Shown piece by piece: positions 1 to 6,742 of a DNA stretch of 20,158 bases (positions are counted from its first letter, which is position 1; each line of letters starts with the position of its first letter). The stretch spans positions 1 through 20,158 of the IMG/VR virus record IMGVR_UViG_3300017744_000210. The stretch is one strand, 5' to 3'. Source of the DNA: a virus. Below the pieces are notes generated by a model that searched no databases, was not told where the DNA came from, and saw only the letters and a program-made list of their open reading frames with translations. Both the position numbers and the translations under genes were made by a program.

Positions 1-22
1 TGGTAAGTGTTATATAATAAAG

Positions 23-51
23 AGAAAAGTAAAAATATAGAAAAGTAAAAA
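23..51. repeat. 13-base direct repeat upstream of the first gene
   Basis: AGAAAAGTAAAAA occurs at 23-35 and again at 39-51, with a 16-base period. It lies in the A/T-rich leader upstream of the scaffold-like gene. It may be a simple-sequence duplication or a binding site; nothing else in the sequence decides between these. Confidence 0.35.
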
Positions 52-68
52 CCAATTAAATTAAATAC

Positions 69-76
69 TAAATTTG
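69..76 (+). promoter_or_regulatory. possible Bacteroidetes-type -7 element
   Basis: TAAATTTG matches the Bacteroidetes -7 consensus TAnnTTTG and lies 20 bases before the ATG at 97. I see no convincing TTTG element at the expected -33 position, so this is only a candidate promoter for the capsid operon. A single 8-base match in A/T-rich DNA is weak evidence. Confidence 0.2.
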
Positions 77-96
77 TAAATTAAAACAATATATAT

Positions 97-1179
97 ATGG
101 ACCCAAATGAAAAAATACAATTAGACGATATTACCTTTGACGATGTCATTGCAGGTGATGGAGTTGACACAGTTGCTGAGATAGAACCAATCGAAGGCGT
201 AACTGAAGAAGAAGAAGTAAAAGAAGAAACACCTGAATCTGAACTTGAAGATATAGAAGATCAAGAAGAAGAGGAGGAGGAAGTAGAAGAAGAAGTAGAA
301 GCTAAAGAAGAAGAAGAAGATGAAGAACCATCTGATCCTGCTGATCCTACAGTTGTTCAAGAAATTTTAGAAAGCTTAGGATATGAAGGAGAGTATGAAG
401 ATACAGCAGAAGGTTTGACAGAAATGACTAAAGACGTAGCTTCTCAAATGGCAGATGATAGAATTGAAGAAGTGCTTGAGAAATTTCCATTAGTTAAAAA
501 ACATTTAGACTATGTTTTAGCTGGAGGAGAATCTCAAAAATTTATGACAGCTTATGATCCTAATTTGGATTACAATACTATGGAAATTGCAGAAGATGAC
601 TCGAGAAGTCAAAAAGCAATTCTTTCAGATTATTTCCAACAAAAAGGTCATGATGCAGATTTTATTAAAGAAATGCTTGAAGATTATGAAGACTCTGGTA
701 AGTTAGCTAATAAAGCTAATGCAGCTAAAGATGCTTTAGGTAAAGTACAAGCACAGCAGAAAGAACAGTTAGTAGAACAACAAAGAGCAGAACTACAAAA
801 GCAGCAAGAGCAGCAAATGGAGTTTTGGAATGGAGTTCAAGAGACAATTAAAGAATCAAAAGAGTTTGCAGGATTGCAAGTTCCAGAAAGAGAAAAATCA
901 AAATTCTTTAACTATCTCTCGAAGCCGGTAACTAAAGAAGGTTACACACAGCGTGATATAGATCACTCTGAAGCTGAAATGGAAAAAAAGTTAGCTATAG
1001 ATTATTTGATGTATAAAGGATTTAATCTAGAGGACATTATAAACAAGAAGGCAAGAACAACGGCTACGAAAACATTAAGACAAAAAATAACTAAAAACGA
1101 AGAAACTGTAAAAAGTGCTCGTAAAAGATCAACAAGAAAGAAAAGCTTTGATTTAGATAATTTAGATCTTAATATTTAA
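97..1179 (+). CDS. putative capsid scaffolding / head-assembly protein
   Basis: This 360-residue protein has the build of a phage scaffolding protein and sits directly before the capsid gene, the classic scaffold position. Residues about 28-85 are extremely acidic, dominated by Glu runs. The middle (about 95-210) is mixed helical. A Gln/Glu/Lys-rich stretch at about 212-245 should form a coiled coil. Residues about 317-349 are strongly basic, a typical capsid-binding tail in scaffolds. There is no signal peptide or membrane segment. The start at 97 is the first ATG after an A/T-rich leader and has no Shine-Dalgarno sequence, as expected in Bacteroidetes. An internal virion protein is an alternative. 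The role is inferred from composition and position, not from recognised homology. Confidence 0.6.
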   Translation: MDPNEKIQLDDITFDDVIAGDGVDTVAEIEPIEGVTEEEEVKEETPESELEDIEDQEEEEEEVEEEVEAKEEEEDEEPSDPADPTVVQEILESLGYEGEYEDTAEGLTEMTKDVASQMADDRIEEVLEKFPLVKKHLDYVLAGGESQKFMTAYDPNLDYNTMEIAEDDSRSQKAILSDYFQQKGHDADFIKEMLEDYEDSGKLANKANAAKDALGKVQAQQKEQLVEQQRAELQKQQEQQMEFWNGVQETIKESKEFAGLQVPEREKSKFFNYLSKPVTKEGYTQRDIDHSEAEMEKKLAIDYLMYKGFNLEDIINKKARTTATKTLRQKITKNEETVKSARKRSTRKKSFDLDNLDLNI

Positions 1180-1184
1180 AAATA

Positions 1185-1223
1185 TACCTAAACAGGGAAA
1201 TAGGTACCCTATAAAATTTTATA
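1185..1223 (+). promoter_or_regulatory. structured leader of the capsid gene
   Basis: The 47-base gap before the capsid ATG at 1227 is dense in self-complementarity. TACCTA (1185-1190) pairs with TAGGTA (1201-1206). AGGG (1194-1197) can pair with CCCT (1207-1210), and ATAGG (1200-1204) with CCTAT (1208-1212). A perfect 14-base palindrome, TATAAAATTTTATA, occupies 1210-1223 and ends three bases before the ATG. These pairings compete with one another. A translational or transcript-processing role is only a guess, since A/T-rich DNA yields such palindromes easily. Confidence 0.3.
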
Positions 1224-1226
1224 AAA

Positions 1227-2681
1227 ATGGCAGTAAATGGAACAAATATAAGCGTTCAAAAGACGTTTTACAATGATTCGCAAATGACTGATATGAACAG
1301 TCTTGCTAATGCATTGTTATCTAAACCTACTGAACTGTCTCCAATTATTACTCATTTAGCAGGTAAAGATGACAAAAGATTTCCACTATCTTTCTTAACA
1401 GAAGGTGTTGGAAACACAAAGTCTATTGATCGCTTGGAGTATGAATATCGTGTGGCAACACATAGATTGAGAACGAGACCAGTAGCAGCAACAATGACTA
1501 GCACATCAAATGTTGGTTTAGGAGGAGCAAGCTTCGAGCTTACTTTCCCAGACAAGCATTTTGTATTCCCATACGTATTAGTATCTCAAGCAGGTACTCA
1601 AGCACGTATTATGAAAGAGCCACAGCAAGTAGCTGGAGGATCTCAATGGAAATACACTTTACAATTAGTAAACCCAGCACCATCAGCAACAGTTGCAGCA
1701 GCAGATGTTACTGCAGGAGCGCTTTGGGCTCAAATGTATGCACCTGTAGGAGTTGATTTCTCTAGAGGTAATGCATCTAATTGGGAAACTCCAGGATTAG
1801 TAAGAAACAAACTAACTACAGTTAGAAAATCTTACCACATGTCTGGAAACGCTAAAGATTTTGTAGCAGAATTTGCTCTACCAACTAAAGGTGGATCTAC
1901 TACTAAACTTTGGATGGACTATGAGGAGTACTTACACATGCTTGACTTTAAAGAAGAGTGTGAAATGTATTACTGGTATGGTCAAAAAACTTACGATTCA
2001 AACGGACATACTCACATGAAAGATGAGAATGGACAGCCTGTAATCGTTGGTCCTGGTCTTTTAGAGCAAATTGTTAATACTGACACTTACTCTGTAATGA
2101 CTGAAGCTAAACTTAAGAACATCATCGGAGATTTATTCTACGGAATGACTGATGCAGCAACTAAACAAGTAACTTTATATACTGGTACTGGTGGTGCAAG
2201 AGAATTTGATGAAGCTCTTAAAAATCATTTCTCAGGATCTTCTGGATCTTGGAAAGTAGGTGGAGAAAACAGATTTATCACAGGTTCAGGACGTAACCTA
2301 GGATTAACTGGATACTTCACATCCTATGAGCATGTAGATGGACACACAATCAATGTGGTAAAATTACCATTATTTGATCATGGTGCCGTGGCGCAAGCTC
2401 GTGCAAAACACCCTATTACAGGATACTCTTTAGAATCTTACAGAATGGTATTTGTTGATCAATCAAATTATGATGGTCAAAATAACCTTCAGATGATTTC
2501 TAAGAAAGGTCGTGAAGCAATGAGATGGTGTGTAGCTGGATCTGTAGTCCCTAGAGGATTTGATTCAACTTCCGCTAGAGCTTCTGATGTGGACGGGGCG
2601 TCTGTACATATGTTGAAAACTGCAGGTATCGCTCTTAAGAGATTTGATACTTCATTAGACATCACTTGTACAGCATCTTAA
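1227..2681 (+). CDS. major capsid protein (putative)
   Basis: The 484-residue product is most likely the major capsid subunit, assembling the icosahedral head in the cytoplasm. The length suits the larger HK97-fold capsid proteins. The pattern also fits: an N-terminal region ending near a PxELSP segment, a long mixed alpha/beta body, a helix at about 230-256 rich in Glu, Met and Tyr (EEYLHMLDFKEE then YYWYG), and a GPGLLEQI segment near 275 followed by a tube-like TGTGG stretch. The gene lies between a scaffold-like gene and a strong hairpin, as capsid genes often do, and G- and C-containing codons are more frequent here than in neighbouring genes, as expected for high expression. The sequence resembles capsid proteins of Bacteroidetes phages, possibly crAss-like or Cellulophaga podoviruses, but I could not align it. 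Confidence 0.75.
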   Translation: MAVNGTNISVQKTFYNDSQMTDMNSLANALLSKPTELSPIITHLAGKDDKRFPLSFLTEGVGNTKSIDRLEYEYRVATHRLRTRPVAATMTSTSNVGLGGASFELTFPDKHFVFPYVLVSQAGTQARIMKEPQQVAGGSQWKYTLQLVNPAPSATVAAADVTAGALWAQMYAPVGVDFSRGNASNWETPGLVRNKLTTVRKSYHMSGNAKDFVAEFALPTKGGSTTKLWMDYEEYLHMLDFKEECEMYYWYGQKTYDSNGHTHMKDENGQPVIVGPGLLEQIVNTDTYSVMTEAKLKNIIGDLFYGMTDAATKQVTLYTGTGGAREFDEALKNHFSGSSGSWKVGGENRFITGSGRNLGLTGYFTSYEHVDGHTINVVKLPLFDHGAVAQARAKHPITGYSLESYRMVFVDQSNYDGQNNLQMISKKGREAMRWCVAGSVVPRGFDSTSARASDVDGASVHMLKTAGIALKRFDTSLDITCTAS

Positions 2682-2713
2682 CATAGGCATTAATTTGCGT
2701 CTATATATTGGTT

Positions 2714-2759
2714 TTTGATTAAGGTTGTGGGGGAGCAATCCCCCATAGCTTTAATTAAA
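2714..2759 (+). terminator. 20-bp hairpin after the capsid gene
   Basis: The left arm 2714-2733 pairs with the right arm 2740-2759 around the loop AGCAAT. All 20 positions pair, four of them as G-U wobbles, and the loop is closed by GGGGG/CCCCC. No run of T follows, so it may be a weak terminator, a 3' stabilising hairpin or an RNA-processing site that raises capsid mRNA relative to downstream genes. The wobbles show that pairing is better on the + strand transcript than on the reverse one. Confidence 0.6.
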
Positions 2760-2767
2760 TTATTAAC
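2751..2767. repeat. 17-base repeat, copy 1
   Basis: TTAATTAAATTATTAAC is identical to 12812-12828. This copy overlaps the right arm of the post-capsid hairpin and the spacer behind it. A shorter core, AATTATTAAC, also follows the stop codon at 5718. The motif is A/T-only apart from its last base, so chance recurrence in this genome is quite possible. Confidence 0.3.
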
Positions 2768-2819
2768 GGAGAGTTATTCTTTACATCCACTTAATTAAAA
2801 CTTTAAAAGAACTATTATT

Positions 2820-3632
2820 ATGAGTAAAAAAGTAACACTTAGACAAAAGGAATTATTAAACCATTTGCCTAAAGCAGTAAGAGCTGAAGCTATATATAAG
2901 CTAAGCAGCGTTTATGTAAATAGACAACCCCTAAAAGGATTTACCCCTGAAGAAGAAAAAAAGTATATGCAAGGAATTTTAGATGTTAGTCCAGAGCACA
3001 ATGATTGGCCTAAACATTCTAAACAATTTTGGGCAGAACTTACAATCCCAATTGGATTTACTGGGGTAGAACTAGAAATAGGTATGGATGATAATGACAA
3101 TCCTCTTAGTATAATGGATTATATTAAATATAGGTTTGCATTAAAACATCCGCATGTAGCCATGACTAAAAAAGAAATGGATTCAGATTTTAATAAAAGA
3201 TTTTATATTCAAGACCTTACACGAGATGATAAAGTTAAGAATAATGAAATACAAATGAAAAAAGATGCAGATAAAGAATTTATTAAGATGTCCTCTAATG
3301 AAAAAGCTATGAAGAGAGTATTAAGATTAATTTCTAATACTAATCCTGATAGAATGACAGTAGAACAAATTGAAAATTCTTTATATGAACTTAAAAATGC
3401 TAATCCAAAGAAATTTGTTAGAATTGCTACAGATAAGAATTTAGAATTAAAAGCTGAAATTGAAGAAATGGTTACAGCTGGAGTTTTAAGAAAGATAGGA
3501 AATCAGATTATTTTTATTGATGAGACATTAGGAGATACAACACAAGATACAGTTGTATTCTTAAAAGATAAAAAGAACTCTGGTAAATTAACATTATTAA
3601 GAGCTAAACTAAAAGAATTATCATTAGTATAA
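2820..3632 (+). CDS. uncharacterised head/neck-region protein
   Basis: I do not recognise this 270-residue soluble protein. It has no signal peptide, membrane span or cysteine cluster. It is rich in Lys and Glu and predicted mostly helical. Residues about 90-115 have an aromatic, more globular look (YIKYRFALKHP). From about 145 onward it reads as charged helices, and the last 60 residues resemble a small winged-helix-like module (TAGVLRKIGNQIIFID pattern), which is speculative. It is the first gene after the capsid hairpin, and its stop is followed after one base by the next start, so the two are almost certainly co-translated. Position suggests a head-completion, neck or DNA-packaging accessory protein. 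Confidence 0.6.
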   Translation: MSKKVTLRQKELLNHLPKAVRAEAIYKLSSVYVNRQPLKGFTPEEEKKYMQGILDVSPEHNDWPKHSKQFWAELTIPIGFTGVELEIGMDDNDNPLSIMDYIKYRFALKHPHVAMTKKEMDSDFNKRFYIQDLTRDDKVKNNEIQMKKDADKEFIKMSSNEKAMKRVLRLISNTNPDRMTVEQIENSLYELKNANPKKFVRIATDKNLELKAEIEEMVTAGVLRKIGNQIIFIDETLGDTTQDTVVFLKDKKNSGKLTLLRAKLKELSLV

Positions 3633-3633
3633 T

Positions 3634-4761
3634 ATGAATGTACAAGAAATGCATTTAGCAATACAGCAAGGAGTGGATAAAATAAATTCACTCCAAGCTG
3701 ATTTGCTTTTACCTCAAGAAATAGATATAGAATTAAATAAGTCTCAAATGAGATTTATTAATACAAAGTATGGTAAAAATAATAAGTATAGGAAAGGATT
3801 TGAAGAGTCCCAAAAACGTATTGATGATTTAAGATCATTAGTAAGAGAGTATGAGGCTTCTGTAAATTTTAAAGAAACATTAGGAGTTAAGTTTTCTATT
3901 GATTCTTTTACTTTACCTCCTGACTATTTATATTTAGTTAACACTTTAGCTAGAGTTCATAGAAACGATAGCTGTAGTCAAATAGATTATTTTTTAAATG
4001 AGCCTACACCTGTATTATTTTTTACTATTTCTTTAGATTCATTTGTTTGTAACAACAACTCTTCAATTGCAAATTCAATTGTAATGTATGAAGACGCTAG
4101 TGATTTAACACAAGGACAAGCTATAGTTTGGCAAAACAATAATAGCTACACATTTCCACAAGATATAAATGGTGTTAAAGGAAATATATTAGATAACCCA
4201 GGAACAGGTTTTTCAATATACTGGGAACAGTTTGGAGAACTAAACTATCAAGGACAATTTATTGTAGTTCCAGATCCAAATGTATTTTCTTGGTTAGAGT
4301 GGGATGCATCAGTAGGTACAGTAACAACTTTAGTTAATGTAGCTTCTGGAGGATCACATCTACAAAGTCAAACTCCTTTATATTCAGCAGCAAATTTAAA
4401 AGAAAAAAGAGTATTAAATTCAGATCCTGTAGAAGTTACAGTTAGTAGCACCTTTGCACAGCAAGATGATATTTTTACATTGCTAACAGATCCTTTTAAT
4501 ACAACCAAACACACAGACCCATTATACACAATACGTGGTAATGCTATAGATATGTACACGAGTGATATATTTATAATAGACGCTTTGAAAATAACATATA
4601 TAAGAAAACCCTCTAAGATTTCGTTATCTTTGGGGATTAGTTGTGAATTACCCGAACACTGTCATCAAGAGATAGTGGACATGACAGTGAGTAGCATACT
4701 TGAAGGGATCTCAGATCCAAGGTATCAAACTCATCAAATAGAGGTAAATAAAAATGAATAA
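3634..4761 (+). CDS. putative head-tail connector / ring protein
   Basis: The 375-residue product starts with a helical segment reading QQGVDKINS, then EIDIELNKSQMRFI at about 29-42. This pattern (a helix with E-x-D-x-x-L-N-x-x-Q/M-x-x-FI) recurs in phage adaptor and ring proteins that dock onto the portal, including those of Bacteroidetes phages. A further charged helix follows (about 50-75), then a long beta-rich body with many Asn, Ser and Thr. The C-terminus returns to helix (CHQEIVDMTV, about 345-355), again as in connector proteins. Its place two genes after the capsid fits a head-to-tail joining role. It begins one base after the upstream stop codon. The assignment rests on local pattern and position; a tail tubular protein A-like function is the main alternative. 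Confidence 0.6.
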   Translation: MNVQEMHLAIQQGVDKINSLQADLLLPQEIDIELNKSQMRFINTKYGKNNKYRKGFEESQKRIDDLRSLVREYEASVNFKETLGVKFSIDSFTLPPDYLYLVNTLARVHRNDSCSQIDYFLNEPTPVLFFTISLDSFVCNNNSSIANSIVMYEDASDLTQGQAIVWQNNNSYTFPQDINGVKGNILDNPGTGFSIYWEQFGELNYQGQFIVVPDPNVFSWLEWDASVGTVTTLVNVASGGSHLQSQTPLYSAANLKEKRVLNSDPVEVTVSSTFAQQDDIFTLLTDPFNTTKHTDPLYTIRGNAIDMYTSDIFIIDALKITYIRKPSKISLSLGISCELPEHCHQEIVDMTVSSILEGISDPRYQTHQIEVNKNE

Positions 4762-4785
4762 TTATTAATTTAAAAATATAAAAAA

Positions 4786-5718
4786 ATGGCAAGACATTTA
4801 ATAGTAGGAGATGGTACTTCATTATCTGGTTCACTTACAGGTGGGTTAGTTGATGATGGTGCAGTTTCCGTACAAAAAATGAGCGAATCAGGACCTACAG
4901 AATTAGTACTTGGGGATACATTCGCAGATGCTCCACAAATTAGAATTGTAGGTGGTGGATCTGATGGAAAAAATATTGCAACTCCTTGGTTTTACGGAAG
5001 AGATGTAGTAGATTATAGCGGAAAAGTAGGAGCTGCTCAAGCAGCCCAAGTAAAAAGAGCAACTTTTGCTACTGCTGCAACTGCAGCTGGACAACATACT
5101 TTAAAAGTTATGAATAAAACAAATGGTAACTCACCATTTGAAAGTAAATCATATACTATTACTGTAGCTGCTGCTTCAGCTGTAACAGTTCACTGTACAG
5201 CTTTTACTACAGCTATTAATGCTGATTTACCTCATTGGGTAAATAGTATTACTAACAATGGATCTAGTATTGATTTTACAGGTTTCAAAAAAGGTGAAAC
5301 TAAAGCTGATGGTTCAGTTCAAGAAAATTTAGTAGAAATGGAATTATCTTTTGAAGCTATTGATGGTAACGGTAACGGAACTACAATGGCTGAAAGTGTA
5401 CAAACTGCAGGATCAAGAGGATCTGGTGATGGTTTCTATTTACAAGAATATGAAGATACATTAATGGGATCTCAATATGGTTACTACGAAAGACGTAATC
5501 TTCCTATTAAGCCAACTAATCAAGTAGCTACAGGTACTTTATACGATATGTATAATATTACAGCAACTAAAGATGGTTCTTCTTCTTCACAAATTCACGG
5601 AGTAGATAATTTAATTGAAGTTACTCTTGGACTAAAAGCAGGTGATGCTGATAGTTTAATTGTAGAAAATAAACTTAACGCATATTTCGCAGGAGTATTT
5701 CCTAACGTTATACTGTAA
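4786..5718 (+). CDS. putative tube/ring-type virion protein
   Basis: This is a 310-residue, Gly/Ala/Ser/Thr-rich protein without signal peptide or membrane segment. The N-terminus (about 1-50) is loop-like, with repeated short strands. Residues about 97-165 form a strand-rich block (KSYTITVAAASAVTV) of the sort seen in tail tube or sheath subunits. A central GDGFYLQEYED segment (about 213-223) is followed by a YYERRNLPI turn. The last 40 residues (EVTLGLKAGDADSL) end in a hydrophobic tail. Codons such as GGTAAC and CGT are relatively frequent, suggesting strong expression. It is probably a multicopy structural subunit of the tail tube, neck ring or head surface. I cannot tell which from sequence alone. 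Confidence 0.55.
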   Translation: MARHLIVGDGTSLSGSLTGGLVDDGAVSVQKMSESGPTELVLGDTFADAPQIRIVGGGSDGKNIATPWFYGRDVVDYSGKVGAAQAAQVKRATFATAATAAGQHTLKVMNKTNGNSPFESKSYTITVAAASAVTVHCTAFTTAINADLPHWVNSITNNGSSIDFTGFKKGETKADGSVQENLVEMELSFEAIDGNGNGTTMAESVQTAGSRGSGDGFYLQEYEDTLMGSQYGYYERRNLPIKPTNQVATGTLYDMYNITATKDGSSSSQIHGVDNLIEVTLGLKAGDADSLIVENKLNAYFAGVFPNVIL

Positions 5719-5746
5719 TTATTAACTTTTAAAAACATAAAATAAA

Positions 5747-6124
5747 ATGGCAAGTAACAAATCACTCAGAAAAATGACTGCAACAGCAAGCTTTGTTCAA
5801 GCAACTGATGCTTCTTCTGGAACAGGTGCAAAAACTATTTCAGATACGATGAGTATCCCGATCGGAGCAACTGTAACAGCGTGTATTACAGTACCAAGTG
5901 TTAGTTCAAACTCTTCAAGTAATGGTGAAACAGGTACTATCACAGTAGGTGGTGTATCAGTTTCAGCAGCACATAACCAAGCAGCTATGGCTGCAGGTAA
6001 TGTTGTTACTGATGTAACAGGTGGTGTAACAACAGATGGTACAGCTATTGGTATAACTGTAGGTGGAGAAGCTTTCACTGCAGGATCAATGGATATTATC
6101 ATTGAGTATTATCTATTAGACTAA
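5747..6124 (+). CDS. small virion surface protein (putative decoration protein)
   Basis: The 125-residue product is almost entirely Gly, Ala, Ser, Thr and Val with very few charged residues after the first ten, so it should fold as a compact beta-sandwich. It has no cysteine and no membrane span. The C-terminus ends in an acidic and aromatic IIIEYYLLD strand. Small, expressed, low-charge proteins next to capsid genes often decorate heads or line tails; that is the basis for this call. It is the last gene before the strong terminator at 6140-6183, so it closes the head transcription unit. No catalytic motif is visible. Confidence 0.5.
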   Translation: MASNKSLRKMTATASFVQATDASSGTGAKTISDTMSIPIGATVTACITVPSVSSNSSSNGETGTITVGGVSVSAAHNQAAMAAGNVVTDVTGGVTTDGTAIGITVGGEAFTAGSMDIIIEYYLLD

Positions 6125-6139
6125 TACTTAATTTAACAT

Positions 6140-6183
6140 AAGACTTATAGGGGGCATTAGTCCCCCTGTTAGTCTTTTTTTTT
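6140..6183 (+). terminator. rho-independent terminator
   Basis: A 15-bp stem (6140-6154 with 6162-6176, one mismatch and one G-U pair) encloses a 7-base loop and contains GGGGG/CCCCC. It is followed by an uninterrupted T run through 6183. It ends the capsid and connector transcription unit and separates it from the appendage genes. Confidence 0.85.
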
Positions 6184-6203
6184 CTAATCTTAAAAAATAA
6201 ACT

Positions 6204-6731
6204 ATGGCTTTAACAGTTGCAGCATCTAATACATGTGAGCAGATAAATATAATTGCAGATTATTATAGTGCTAGTACTAGTGCTAATTTAACTTTTAGTG
6301 CATTAAATGCATCAGGACAAAGTATATTAAATATAACATCTCCAAGTTTTACAGTAACTGCTTCAAGCGGTCCTATTACTTATCCTTTATTAGTTTCTGA
6401 TTTATCTGTAACTAATGGAATTGTAACCATAGTCTCCTACATTAATGGAGCAGAAATGGACAGAAAGTCTGTATTACTTAATTGTGATATTGATTGCTGT
6501 CTAACAAAATTAACCAATGAACTTATAGACTGTGCATGTGATTGTGCAAAATGTTCTTCAGTTTTAGCAAAAGCTCAAAAGATTATGTTATTATTAAAAT
6601 CTGCTGAGTATTCATTAAAGCAATCAAATAATGTACTTACTACATTAAAAGCAGGATATATTACAGATGCACATAATAAATACACTAAAGCAAGAGAGGT
6701 TTGTGACAATAGTTGCGGATGCGATTGCTAA
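6204..6731 (+). CDS. 12-cysteine protein preceding the giant appendage protein
   Basis: The 175-residue product has two parts. Residues 1 to about 93 are strand-rich and polar, like an Ig-type or fibre-base domain. The rest is helical and cysteine-rich: CDIDCC, then CACDCAKC, and finally NSCGCDC at the very C-terminus, giving twelve cysteines in all. The spacing suggests metal binding or a disulfide/metal-stapled helical bundle. There is no signal peptide, so the protein is made in the cytoplasm and presumably built into the virion. It lies 11 bases before the giant appendage gene, which itself ends in a Cys-containing helical region, so the two may assemble together. I know of no assigned function. 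Confidence 0.65.
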   Translation: MALTVAASNTCEQINIIADYYSASTSANLTFSALNASGQSILNITSPSFTVTASSGPITYPLLVSDLSVTNGIVTIVSYINGAEMDRKSVLLNCDIDCCLTKLTNELIDCACDCAKCSSVLAKAQKIMLLLKSAEYSLKQSNNVLTTLKAGYITDAHNKYTKAREVCDNSCGCDC

Positions 6732-6742
6732 ACAAATAAAAT

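Noticed and set aside
121-360. 79-residue minus-strand frame opposite the acidic region of the first gene
   Set aside because: It is Phe/Tyr-rich only because it is the complement of GAA-rich Glu codons; no start context and no neighbours on that strand.
1194-1210. H-type pseudoknot before the capsid gene
   Set aside because: The AGGG/CCCT and TACCTA/TAGGTA pairings would leave no bases to bridge the 6-bp stem, so they can only be alternatives to one another.
5797-6102. 101-residue minus-strand frame
   Set aside because: Lies wholly inside the small virion protein gene and reads as an Ala/Val/Pro shadow of its Gly/Ala/Thr codons.
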